From DATEUP01 sp041485285 (GTDB lineage: Archaea; Thermoplasmatota; DTKX01; DATEUP01): DNA of 38,264 nt. Each line of letters begins with the position of its first letter. Position 1 is the stretch's first letter. The translations under genes and the position numbers were made by a program. Where the stretch lies: positions 1 to 38,264 of the forward strand of contig JBGPJF010000020.1 of the NCBI GenBank assembly GCA_041485285.1, written 5' to 3'. Positions 1-7,676 of the stretch are shown piece after piece. The notes below the pieces were generated by a model, which worked only from the letters and a program-made list of their open reading frames with translations, was not told the origin of the DNA and did not search any database.

Positions 1-169
1 CCCATGTAGGGCTTGCAGCCATACGGCCGGTCCTGGATCGTTGACAGAATGCACCGAGAGTGCCGTCAGAGGATTGTCCTACCGGCCTAGGCGAAGCCCT
101 AAGAACTGGGCGCGCCTACGTGCGCCACCCCGACTCAGAGGCGGGCGGGACGGGGCTCGAAGGCCCCGA
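1..169. other. left-edge intergenic stretch, no supported gene
   Basis: I see no convincing gene, RNA or terminator here. An ATG on the minus strand at 20-22 could begin a leftward gene that runs off the window, but only seven codons are visible and no ribosome site stands out, so it is not called. The open plus-strand frame that begins here is the antisense shadow of the TPR gene to the right. Confidence 0.5.
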
Positions 170-1531
170 TCAGTTCCCCAAGCTTACCAGTCGCGAGCGG
201 ACAACGGCGGCCTTCAGGGGGTGGCGCTCGCGCTCGAGCAGTTCGATGAGCTTCGCGTAGAACTCGCGGGCCTTTTCCAGGTCGCCCTCGCGCCGGTAGG
301 CCTCCGCCGCGGCGAAGGCATCGGCAAGCGAATCGTAGAAAAGAATCGAGCCGTGCTCGAAGAGGCCCCACGAAAAGCCGACCTCTGCCTGCGCTTTCTT
401 GGTGTGCTGGAACCCCGTGTCGGCGAAGAACTCAACGACGAGCGCTTCCCACCGCGGGTCGCCCCACAGCGGCCCAAACTCGATGCGGTAGAGCTCGGCG
501 TAGAAGTTGGGCTTGTTGACGGTAAGGCCCGCGGCGATGTCGGCAAGCGCGCCGTCCTTGTCGCCCTTGAGCGCCCGCATCGCGGCGATCCGGAAGTGGA
601 CGCCGCCGGCGTCGCGGCGGTCGAGCGAAAGTCCATGCGAGAAGGCCTCGATGGCGGGTTCGACTTCCTCGAGCATCTGGTGGCACACGCCCTTCTGGTA
701 CCACGCGAGCTTGAGTGCCGGGTCGGCCGCGACGGCCTTGCCGTACGCTTCGCCCGCCGGCTTGAGGCGGCCGTGGGTGAACAGGAACTTGGCGTACTCG
801 TACCAGGCGCGCGGGTCGTGGGGCAGCAGGCGCGCGACCTCGCGTAGCGCGGAGGCCGCCTCGTCCACGTGGCCGCGCGCGCTTTTGCGCAACTGCTTCG
901 CGCGCGGGTGGTCGCCCCTTTTCTCGACCTCCGCGGCCTTCGCCTCCTCCGCGAGCTTCAGGCCCACGAGCGCGCGGCCCTTGAGGGCCCACGCCACCGG
1001 CTCGTCGGGCGTCGCGCCGAGCACCTGGCCGATGAGCTGCAGCGCCAGCTCGAAGTCGAAGAATTCGGCAGCAAGGACGGCGCCGTTCAGCTTGTTGGCG
1101 GGCTCCTCGGGGTCGGTCTTGGCCGCGAGGTTGACCCAATAGAGCGCGTCCTTGTAGTCGCCGACGTAAAAGGTGAGCACGCCGAGGGCCGCCGCATCGT
1201 TGAAGAGGCCGTTGGCTTCGCCGGCCATCGCGAGGTCGAAGAGCGTCTTGGAGGCCGTGCCCATCAGGCGCTCCTCGACGGGCTCCGTGCGCAGGCGCCT
1301 CGACTTGTCCATGGTGCGGCCGAAGCGGGCCTCGATGAAAGGCACCACCGGGGCGAAGGCAGCGTGGAACTCCTGGCGGTCGCGCGCGGTGTAGCGGCGC
1401 TTCACGAGCCCGCCTGCGTGGCGCGCGCGGATTGCGTCGAGCAGCTCCGCGGCCCGGGAGAGCGCTTCCTCGTGTCCCGGAGGGGGGATCGTGCCGTCGT
1501 CCTTCCGCGTGTGGCGGTGCGGCTCAGGCAT
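170..1531 (-). CDS. TPR-repeat protein
   Basis: This encodes a 453-residue soluble protein made mostly of helical tetratricopeptide-like repeats. Alternating small and aromatic residues recur, for example ALKGRALVGLK, WYEYAKFLFTHGRL, AWYQKGVCHQM and HFRIAAMRALKGDKDGAL. No signal peptide, membrane segment or catalytic motif is visible, so the likely role is protein-protein scaffolding; the partner is unknown. The ATG start lies about 27 bases downstream of an AT-rich box (minus-strand TTAAAT, 1555-1560). That spacing is typical of archaeal leaderless transcripts and supports this start. The gene lies 53 bases downstream of the aldolase gene on the same strand but seems to have its own promoter. 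The C-terminal part (about residues 370-453) keeps repeat character, so the protein appears complete. Confidence 0.8.
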   Translation of the reverse strand: MPEPHRHTRKDDGTIPPPGHEEALSRAAELLDAIRARHAGGLVKRRYTARDRQEFHAAFAPVVPFIEARFGRTMDKSRRLRTEPVEERLMGTASKTLFDLAMAGEANGLFNDAAALGVLTFYVGDYKDALYWVNLAAKTDPEEPANKLNGAVLAAEFFDFELALQLIGQVLGATPDEPVAWALKGRALVGLKLAEEAKAAEVEKRGDHPRAKQLRKSARGHVDEAASALREVARLLPHDPRAWYEYAKFLFTHGRLKPAGEAYGKAVAADPALKLAWYQKGVCHQMLEEVEPAIEAFSHGLSLDRRDAGGVHFRIAAMRALKGDKDGALADIAAGLTVNKPNFYAELYRIEFGPLWGDPRWEALVVEFFADTGFQHTKKAQAEVGFSWGLFEHGSILFYDSLADAFAAAEAYRREGDLEKAREFYAKLIELLERERHPLKAAVVRSRLVSLGN

Positions 1532-1552
1532 CAGGTGGCCAGCGTGGCTTTC

Positions 1553-1562
1553 CGATTTAACG
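1553..1562 (-). promoter_or_regulatory. TATA-like box for the TPR gene
   Basis: The minus strand reads CGTTAAATCG here, an AT-rich island in GC-rich DNA. It is centred about 27 bases before the ATG at 1531. Transcription would start almost at the start codon, which suggests a leaderless message. This is inferred from spacing only. Confidence 0.5.
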
Positions 1563-1584
1563 GTTGAGCCAAGCGGCCGGACGC

Positions 1585-2685
1585 CTAGGCGCCCATGGCG
1601 TTCAGCACCGTCGAGCCCTTCCCCACCGCTCGGAACTGCTCGAAGAGGTCCTTCGCCTCGCGGTAGGCCGCCTCGGCAATCTTTTCCTTGTTCTCCTTGG
1701 GCATCCTGTCAAGCTCGAGGCGGAAGGGTTTGGTCGTGAACTTGATGTCCTTGTCGTTGTCCTTCGCCCACTTCTGCATCTTCGCGAAGAGGTCGTGGGG
1801 CAGGTTCGCGTGTGCGACGTTCTGCCACAGGGTCCCCACATTTCCCTTGCGGATGCCGTGCTCGGCGAATTGGCCGATGAGGTGCGGCGGCGTCCCCGTG
1901 ATCCCGTGCTGGGCGAGGAAAACGCCCCACCGCGACACGGCCTCGAAGACTTCGCCCGTCCGCGTGAGGTCGATGTGCACTTCCTCGCCGGGCTTGTAGT
2001 TCCCGTGCTTCGACCCGTTGTTGATGGCAAGCAGGGTGGGTGCGATTCCGGCCTCCTTCAGGCCTGTCATGTATTCGACGGCCTCGCTCACCGTGGTGAT
2101 CCGCCCTTCCTCTGAGCCGGAGGCGTGCTTGATCTCCCCAAGCTCGACTTCCAGGCCGATGCCAAGCTCGAGGATCGGCGGCGCGAGGTAACTCATGAGT
2201 TTGATATTCACCGGGACGGGGTTAAACGAGGGGTCGACGCAGAAGGACGTGTACCCGGCCTTGATCTCGGCGTCGATGAGCTTGCGCGAGCCCTCGACCT
2301 CCTTCTCGCTTTCGTCCTTCACGGTGACGTGGTCGCCGTGGATGAAGAAGGGCCGGGAGAAGTGGAGCTCCTCGGCGAAGCCCACGACGGCCTTGAAGAA
2401 CGAGTCGGGCGTGTGTCCCGTGTAGCCGCCGTCGAGCCCGTGCTCGGACTTGGCAAGCTCGAAGGCGACCGGCGCGTCGAGCTCCTCGGCGGCGCGCATG
2501 ATGCCGGGGACGACCTCGTGGAGCCGCGTGTTGCACGCCATGACGATGCACTTTTCGGGGCCAAGCGCGCGGATGATATCCTTCGAAGAGAGGAGGCAGA
2601 TGTCGCTGCCGCCCTGAAGGCGCGCCGCAGCATTGGCCGGCCGCTTGGCGAGGACCTTGGCCGACGGCCGCAGGCGAGAAATCAC
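1585..2685 (-). CDS. class II fructose-bisphosphate-type aldolase
   Basis: This is a 366-residue zinc-dependent class II aldolase, a TIM-barrel enzyme that cleaves ketose bisphosphates such as fructose 1,6-bisphosphate into two triose phosphates. Visible motifs follow the family pattern. IHGDHVT (about residues 115-121) carries the catalytic Asp and a zinc His. ELGEIK (181-186) supplies the metal-site Glu. NNGSKHGNY (222-230) and HGITG (260-264) carry the other metal and phosphate-loop residues. The frame is open far upstream, but that extension overlaps the divergent subtilase and lacks aldolase character. I chose the GTG at 2685, with GGGAGG nine bases upstream. Substrate (fructose or tagatose bisphosphate) cannot be told from sequence. 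Many archaea use class I or bifunctional aldolases instead, so the class II type is worth noting. Confidence 0.82.
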   Translation of the reverse strand: MISRLRPSAKVLAKRPANAAARLQGGSDICLLSSKDIIRALGPEKCIVMACNTRLHEVVPGIMRAAEELDAPVAFELAKSEHGLDGGYTGHTPDSFFKAVVGFAEELHFSRPFFIHGDHVTVKDESEKEVEGSRKLIDAEIKAGYTSFCVDPSFNPVPVNIKLMSYLAPPILELGIGLEVELGEIKHASGSEEGRITTVSEAVEYMTGLKEAGIAPTLLAINNGSKHGNYKPGEEVHIDLTRTGEVFEAVSRWGVFLAQHGITGTPPHLIGQFAEHGIRKGNVGTLWQNVAHANLPHDLFAKMQKWAKDNDKDIKFTTKPFRLELDRMPKENKEKIAEAAYREAKDLFEQFRAVGKGSTVLNAMGA

Positions 2686-2817
2686 GTCCGGGCGCCTCCC
2701 TGAGTGAACGGGCGACCCAGCGGGGGCGGCCGATATCAACGTTGCCCGGGCGCGCCCATTCCTCGCTTCGGCCAACGGGCAACAAGGCTCAAATGCAAAC
2801 GCGCCAAAGCGCAGGGC

Positions 2818-3804
2818 GTGCGGGCCAAGGTTGCGGCAGTAGCGGCAATGGCTGCGGCGCTTGCCGTTGTGGTTGCCGGATGTACGGGCCCAGCCCGGTC
2901 CGAGTGGGCGTTTGCGATGGTGCAAGTGAACGAACTGCGGGCGCAGGGGCTCGACGGCTCCGGCGTCACCGTGGCGATTATCGACACCGGCATCGACCTG
3001 CGCCACCCCAACCTGGCCGGTGTGGTCGTGCAGCTTTGGGAAGACCTCGTAAACGCGCAAACAGACCCCTACGACGACAACGGCCACGGGACCGCGATGG
3101 CCTCAATCCTGGTAGGCCGCGGCTCGCTTGCTGGCGGCGCGCCCAATGTGACGCTCATTGTAATCAAGGCGGTCGCCTCGGACGGGTCAGGCAGCGACAG
3201 CGTGATCGCGAAGGCCATCGGCGACGCCGCCGCCGGCGGCGCGGACATCATTTCGCTTTCGCTTGGCGGGGCAGGCGCAACCCTGATGGCGCGCCTCGGG
3301 TCGGCCGCAAACGCCGCGGTGGAGAACGCGGCGGCGCAGGGCGTCCTTGTCGTGGGGTCGGCCGGCAATGATGGCGAGGACGACGATGGTCAGGTGTCTA
3401 CCCCGGGCGTTTCGACCCACGCCATCAGTGTGGGCGCCGTCGACGAGCGAGGGCTCATTGCGGCTTTCTCCTCGGAGGGCAGGCCAACCTTCCTCACGTC
3501 GGCCGACCCGGACAAGAAGCCCGAGGTCGTAGCGCCGGGCGTTAACATCACCGTGGCATGGCTTGACCGTTCGACCGCGACGGTGTCGGGCACCTCCCCG
3601 GCGGCCGTTTTCGTGACTGCGGCGCTCGCCCTCGTGCTGGAAATGAAGCCCCTCTACAAGCGCCATGGGGCGTCGGGCGTGGACGCGGTGAAGAACGCGA
3701 TCATGAACGCTGCAAAAAAGGTGCCCGGTCAAGCCACGCCCCATGATGTCCACTACGGCTACGGGATCTTGCAGGCGAGGGCGGCCGCGGCCCTCCTTCC
3801 GTAG
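2818..3804 (+). CDS. subtilisin-like serine protease, predicted lipoprotein
   Basis: This is a compact peptidase family S8 enzyme of 328 residues. A hydrophobic signal ends in a lipobox (VAGC, Cys22), so the mature enzyme is probably lipid-anchored on the cell surface. The catalytic triad is complete: Asp56 in IIDTGID, His90 in NGHGTAM and Ser260 in SGTSPAA. Asn184 in SAGND fits the oxyanion hole. There is almost no propeptide between the lipobox and the catalytic core, which is short for the family. The frame is open back to GTG 2704, but that leaves only 18 bases to the divergent aldolase and puts a hydrophilic stretch before the signal. The GTG at 2818, giving a 22-residue signal, is preferred; ATG 2848 is also possible. 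It likely acts in extracellular protein turnover like the larger subtilases at the right end. Confidence 0.85.
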   Translation: MRAKVAAVAAMAAALAVVVAGCTGPARSEWAFAMVQVNELRAQGLDGSGVTVAIIDTGIDLRHPNLAGVVVQLWEDLVNAQTDPYDDNGHGTAMASILVGRGSLAGGAPNVTLIVIKAVASDGSGSDSVIAKAIGDAAAGGADIISLSLGGAGATLMARLGSAANAAVENAAAQGVLVVGSAGNDGEDDDGQVSTPGVSTHAISVGAVDERGLIAAFSSEGRPTFLTSADPDKKPEVVAPGVNITVAWLDRSTATVSGTSPAAVFVTAALALVLEMKPLYKRHGASGVDAVKNAIMNAAKKVPGQATPHDVHYGYGILQARAAAALLP

Positions 3805-3847
3805 CGTGGCGCGGTGCCAACCCGTTTGCCGCCTTCTCCGCAATTCT

Positions 3848-3865
3848 CTTATATCCACAGGAGGT
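3848..3865 (+). promoter_or_regulatory. TATA-like box and overlapping Shine-Dalgarno candidate
   Basis: CTTATATC (3848-3855) is the only AT-rich island before the next gene, and AGGAGGT (3859-3865) follows at once. If the TATA box is real, transcription would start near 3878, downstream of the AGGAGGT. The two signals therefore cannot both serve the same message. This leaves the start of the following gene open between GTG 3875 and GTG 3929. Confidence 0.45.
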
Positions 3866-3874
3866 AGCTCGCGC

Positions 3875-5170
3875 GTGGAAGGCTGGCTTGATTTGCATGT
3901 AGCCAGACAGCCCAAAGCGGGCGCTCGCGTGAAAGCCAAATTGGGCCCGGCGCTTGCCGCCTCCCTCCTGCTCTTGTCGCTCGTCCCTTGGATTCCCGCT
4001 GCAACGGCCGCGCTGCCCACGGAGCCGACCGCGGTCGTGACGGTCTTCCCCAACGACCCCACCGTGGATGCAAGCGGGATCAACCCCGTGGACCAGTCGT
4101 TCATGGTTAACGTGACGGGCAACAACATCCGCCCGCAGCCCCACCAGATGTGGGTCAACATCTCGTTCACCAGCTCGACGGGGTGGAAGCTCAGCCCAAC
4201 GACCGCGAACCTCACGATGACGCTCGCCGCCAACGGCGGGACGGACACGAAGTCCGTCGCCGTCACGGTGACGGTTCCGCCCAAGATGTCGGCGAACAAC
4301 GTCTCGCTGTTCTCGGCCGCGTGGCGCCAGGAAAACGACGTGCGCTTCGGCACGGGCCAAGATGGAAACGCGACGGCGCAGATTCACATCCGCCAAATTT
4401 TCTCGACGAGCGCGGAGCTCTCCAACGGGACGGCCTCCTACCTGCTGCGGCAGGGCGGCGACACGAACATCTCCATCAGGGTCACGAACCGGGGCAACGG
4501 CGACGCCACCTATGACGCGGAGCTTCGCAACGCGGCGGACCTGCGGCCGAGCGACATCCTGCTCAGGTCGACCACGGCAGCGCTTGTTACCCAGAACGGG
4601 ACGGGCACCGTCCTTGTCGTGATCCACGCGAACCAGTACGCGATCGCCGGCAGCTACCAACTGCAGCTGCGGGCGATTGCAAGCGGGGCCGGGACGCCGC
4701 CGCCCGCCGGGGCATTTGCCGACCTCACCGCGCCGCTCCTCGTGACCGCGTCGGCCCCGCCGCCGGCGCAGAACAACACCACGCAGCCGCCGCCCCCCCC
4801 GCAGAACAATACAACCGCGCAAAACCCGCCTCCGGCGCAGCCGCCGGACTACATCACGGTTTTCTGGAACGCCATAAAGTCGGTCCCCGGCATGATCGTG
4901 GTAGGCCTCGTTGCCGTCGTGGCCGTCGGGCTAATGGTGGGCCGCGGCCGCAAGAAGAAGGCGGCCAAGGCGCGAGAAGATGCCCTTAACAAAGCCCGCG
5001 AGCGCAGCGGGATGGGGGGCCCCAGGAAGCCGGGAGTCCCCGGATCGGGCCCTCGACCCAGCGGCCCCGGGCAAGCTCCGGGCAACCGGCTGCCGCAGCG
5101 GCCCGTGCAGCGCGCAGCGCCGCGCCCGGGGGCGCCCACGCCGCGCACCCCCGCGCCGCCGCCCAAGTAG
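3875..5170 (+). CDS. single-pass surface protein with Pro-rich cytoplasmic tail
   Basis: This is a predicted 431-residue envelope protein. It has a signal peptide (hydrophobic core about residues 24-43, ending near ATAALP), about 280 residues of Asn/Thr-rich beta structure outside the cell, a Pro/Gln/Asn linker, one membrane segment (about 333-355), then a Lys/Arg-rich and Pro/Gly-rich tail of about 76 residues inside. The external part contains VTNRGNGDATYDA, a phrase typical of NEW3/CARDB-like immunoglobulin folds in archaeal surface proteins. Many N-x-S/T sites are present. GTG 3875 was chosen because AGGAGGT lies nine bases upstream; GTG 3929 would give a tighter signal peptide. No enzyme motif is visible. 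The next gene has the same architecture, so the two probably form a surface pair. Confidence 0.75.
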   Translation: MEGWLDLHVARQPKAGARVKAKLGPALAASLLLLSLVPWIPAATAALPTEPTAVVTVFPNDPTVDASGINPVDQSFMVNVTGNNIRPQPHQMWVNISFTSSTGWKLSPTTANLTMTLAANGGTDTKSVAVTVTVPPKMSANNVSLFSAAWRQENDVRFGTGQDGNATAQIHIRQIFSTSAELSNGTASYLLRQGGDTNISIRVTNRGNGDATYDAELRNAADLRPSDILLRSTTAALVTQNGTGTVLVVIHANQYAIAGSYQLQLRAIASGAGTPPPAGAFADLTAPLLVTASAPPPAQNNTTQPPPPPQNNTTAQNPPPAQPPDYITVFWNAIKSVPGMIVVGLVAVVAVGLMVGRGRKKKAAKAREDALNKARERSGMGGPRKPGVPGSGPRPSGPGQAPGNRLPQRPVQRAAPRPGAPTPRTPAPPPK

Positions 5171-5185
5171 GGGAGGTGCAGGCGG

Positions 5186-6319
5186 GTGCGCCTCTTGTCT
5201 CTGCGCTTCTCCCTCGCGGTCTTGGCCCTCGGCGTTGCCGCCGCGGCGCTTGCAGGCGCACCCGCCTCGGCGTTGCCCACCCCTCCGTCGTGCACGGTCC
5301 AGCTGGACACGGCCACCCAGACCTCCCATATCACCTCGACGCTCGGCGAAATCCTCGAATTCACCGGGGCGGTGAACGTTACGACGGGCACCACCAGCCC
5401 GCGCACCCTCAACATCATCGCGACCGTCACGCCGAGTGAGTGGGGCGCACAGGTCAGCCCGACCACCGAAAATATTTCCGACGGCGAAACCGTCCGTTTC
5501 AACGCGAGTGTCGCGGTCCCGCCGGCCGCCCTGTCGAACACGCGCGCCTCGCTTACGATCAGCGCGAATTTTCTCGCGGTGCCGGGCGTCCCGGGCAGCA
5601 AGATCGAATGCGGCGACACCGCCACGATCTCCGTGGCCCAATATTACAGGGTCGATATTGACACGACCAAGCCGCGCATCTCGCTGAACGTGGGGCCGAC
5701 CGGCGTCGAGGCCTCGGTGATCGTGCACAACCTAGGGAACGGGCGGGACACGTTCACGCTGAGCCTCGAGGACCCGTTGTACCTCAACGATGTGAGCCTG
5801 CACACGAACCTGCCGCGGCGCATCACCCTGGAGGCGGACGCCGAGACTACGATGACCTTTGCGATCAATGCGACGGGCGATGCCAAGCCCGGGACCTACG
5901 ATGTGGCGGTCGTGATGGCGTCGGACGTGCAACCGCAGACGGCGACGGACAACCTCGTGCTCTCCGTAACGGTGGAGAAAACGTTCGTCGACCAGCTCGT
6001 GCCGGACTTTACCACCTCGCTCATCGGGCTCGGTGTCCTGGGGGCGCTCGTGGGCGTCGTCATGCTTCGCCGCCGCTCCAAGCGCAAGAAAGCGGGCGCG
6101 GAAGCCGAGCGACTGCTAAAGCAGGTGATCCGCCAGCGGAGGGAAATGGAGGCAGGCGACGGGCAGCAGCCGGGTGGCGACGAGGCGGTCGGCGCGGAAG
6201 GGCACGGGGATGAGCGGGATGATGAGCCGCCCTTCAAGGCCCCGCCTGCCGAGCCCGCCGAGGCACGCGGGGCGGCAAAGCGCGTGCGCGTGAAGGTGAA
6301 GGCGCCGCCCGGCGCATGA
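5186..6319 (+). CDS. single-pass surface protein with NEW3-like domain
   Basis: This 377-residue protein has a clear signal peptide (residues 1-29, ending ASALP). An extracellular beta-rich region of about 240 residues follows, with one membrane segment (about 275-294, ending in LRRRSKRKK) and a charged cytoplasmic tail rich in Arg, Glu and Gly. IVHNLGNGRDTFTLSL (about 179-194) is the recurring motif of NEW3-type archaeal beta-sandwich domains. C36 and C142 could form a disulfide. The GTG start has GGAGGTG seven bases upstream. The gene follows its paralogue-like neighbour by 15 bases, so they are probably co-transcribed. It ends nine bases from the convergent scpA stop, leaving no room for a hairpin terminator. 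Function beyond a cell-surface role is unknown. Confidence 0.75.
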   Translation: MRLLSLRFSLAVLALGVAAAALAGAPASALPTPPSCTVQLDTATQTSHITSTLGEILEFTGAVNVTTGTTSPRTLNIIATVTPSEWGAQVSPTTENISDGETVRFNASVAVPPAALSNTRASLTISANFLAVPGVPGSKIECGDTATISVAQYYRVDIDTTKPRISLNVGPTGVEASVIVHNLGNGRDTFTLSLEDPLYLNDVSLHTNLPRRITLEADAETTMTFAINATGDAKPGTYDVAVVMASDVQPQTATDNLVLSVTVEKTFVDQLVPDFTTSLIGLGVLGALVGVVMLRRRSKRKKAGAEAERLLKQVIRQRREMEAGDGQQPGGDEAVGAEGHGDERDDEPPFKAPPAEPAEARGAAKRVRVKVKAPPGA

Positions 6320-6328
6320 CGGGACCGG

Positions 6329-7644
6329 CTACGCGGCCGGTGCCGGGCCCTTCGATTTCTTCGGCCTCTTTTCGGCGGGCGGCGCAGCCGAAGGCCCGAC
6401 GCCCGGCGGCGCCGGCATGGCGGGGAGGTTCCCCTTTTGGGCTTCCGGGGTCAACTGGAGGTACACTTCCCCCGTGGGGAACGGTTCCTGCTGCACGGTC
6501 ACACGGTTGTTGAACGCCAGGAAGAGCGTCGAGATGAACACGGAGAGAAAGTCTTCTTTCGTCCCGTCGTGAAGGCCGGACATCGCAAGCTTTGCGGCCG
6601 GGCTTTCCTCGTGGTGCACCTTCTCGAGGATGCGCATCCATGTCTGCGCGATTTCCTCTTCGAGGTTCTCGTTGTGCATCATCCCCGAGACCTTCGCCTT
6701 GCGCGCCCGCTCGAGCTCCGCGCGGGCCTTGGCGCGCTCCTCTTCGAGGATCACGCGCGTGGCGCTCTCTTCCTTGGCCTCCTCGAAGGCGGAGATCAGG
6801 TCGTAGAGGGTGACCGGCCGCTCCCCGGGCGGGTGACGGCTTCGTCGAGGTGGAGCGGGTCGGCCTCGATGACCGCCTTCGTGAAGTTGTAGGTGGTTTC
6901 GTCGGCGGAGAGCCACGGCTGGCTCTCGAGGAAGTCCATCGATGCGGCGTCGGCGCCCGCCGCGGCCGCCTCGGCGGCCTTGCGCTGCTCCTCGATCCGT
7001 GCGATGGCGGCAAGGACCTCTTCCGTCTGCGCCTTCAGCACCGACCAGGCCATCAGCATCAGCTTGCCGGCGGTGATGAAGTCGATGTCGTCGACGCCCT
7101 TCACGCGCGAGAGGTACATCTTCGAGAACGAGCGCAGGTCGAGGTCCCACGGGTTCATGCGCTCGTTGATGACCAGCTCGAAGACGAGCGCGATGCACTT
7201 GTCGTAGGGGTCGTCCATCGCGAGGTGGACGCCCTCACGGATGTCGGCGGCAAGCGCGAGGTACCGTTCGACGTTGGCTCCCTTGTCGGCGTCGCGGATG
7301 AGCGACTTGTGGAACACGAGGTGGGCCATCACTTCGGCAAGCTGTTCCTTCGACGCCGCGTTGAGGGGCGCGCCCTCGGGCACGGGTCCTCCGTCGACCC
7401 CGGGGGCCGCCCTCTTCACGGGCGCCTGGGCATCGGCCTCCACTTCTCCGGGGCTGGGGCCCTCTTCCTGCAACACTTCGGCCGGCGCGTGTACCGGTTC
7501 GGTTTCGACGAGCCGGACTTCGGGGGGCGAGGGCGCGGGGGCGGCCGCGGCGACTTTCAGTTCGCCGACGTGTTGGCCGACGGACGGCTTGGGGCTCAGC
7601 TTCGCCTTCCCCTTCGCCTGCGCTTTGACCTTTTTCGCCACCAT
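6329..7644 (-). CDS. scpA: ScpA-like kleisin of the SMC complex, frameshifted
   Basis: This is the kleisin partner that bridges the SMC heads in chromosome condensation and segregation. Read through one frameshift it gives 438 residues. An Ala/Pro-rich N-terminal extension of about 95 residues is followed by the ScpA N-domain (DPYDKCIALVFELV, MNPWDLDL at about 145-170), a linker, RPVTLYDLISAF, and a C-terminal winged-helix region (EDFLSVFISTLFLA, then NNRVTVQQ). The first frame ends at 6796 after a nonsense tail. The correct sequence continues one base back from 6823. The shift falls in CCCGGGG (minus strand, 6829-6823), where one extra G would restore the frame. A sequencing error in the G run is the likeliest cause; a real mutation or programmed slip is possible. 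It starts 32 bases after smc, behind GGGAGGG. Confidence 0.82.
6823..6829 (-). other. frameshift site in scpA
   Basis: The minus strand reads C CCG GGG in the upstream frame. Re-reading one G here moves into the downstream ScpA frame (GERPVTLYDL). The heptamer matches the general X XXY YYZ pattern of -1 slippage sites, but it is also a plain homopolymer where base calling often fails. Confidence 0.6.
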
Positions 7645-7676
7645 CGGTTTCCCTCCCGTCCTGGGTTGCGCGGCGA

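Noticed and set aside
2686..3087. N-terminal extension of the aldolase
   Set aside because: It overlaps the divergent subtilase coding sequence and lacks aldolase character. GTG 2685 has a good ribosome site.
4780..4850. possible simple DNA repeat (CCGCC/CAGAACAA units)
   Set aside because: It only encodes the Pro/Gln/Asn linker before the membrane segment. The units are irregular and not a CRISPR or tandem array.
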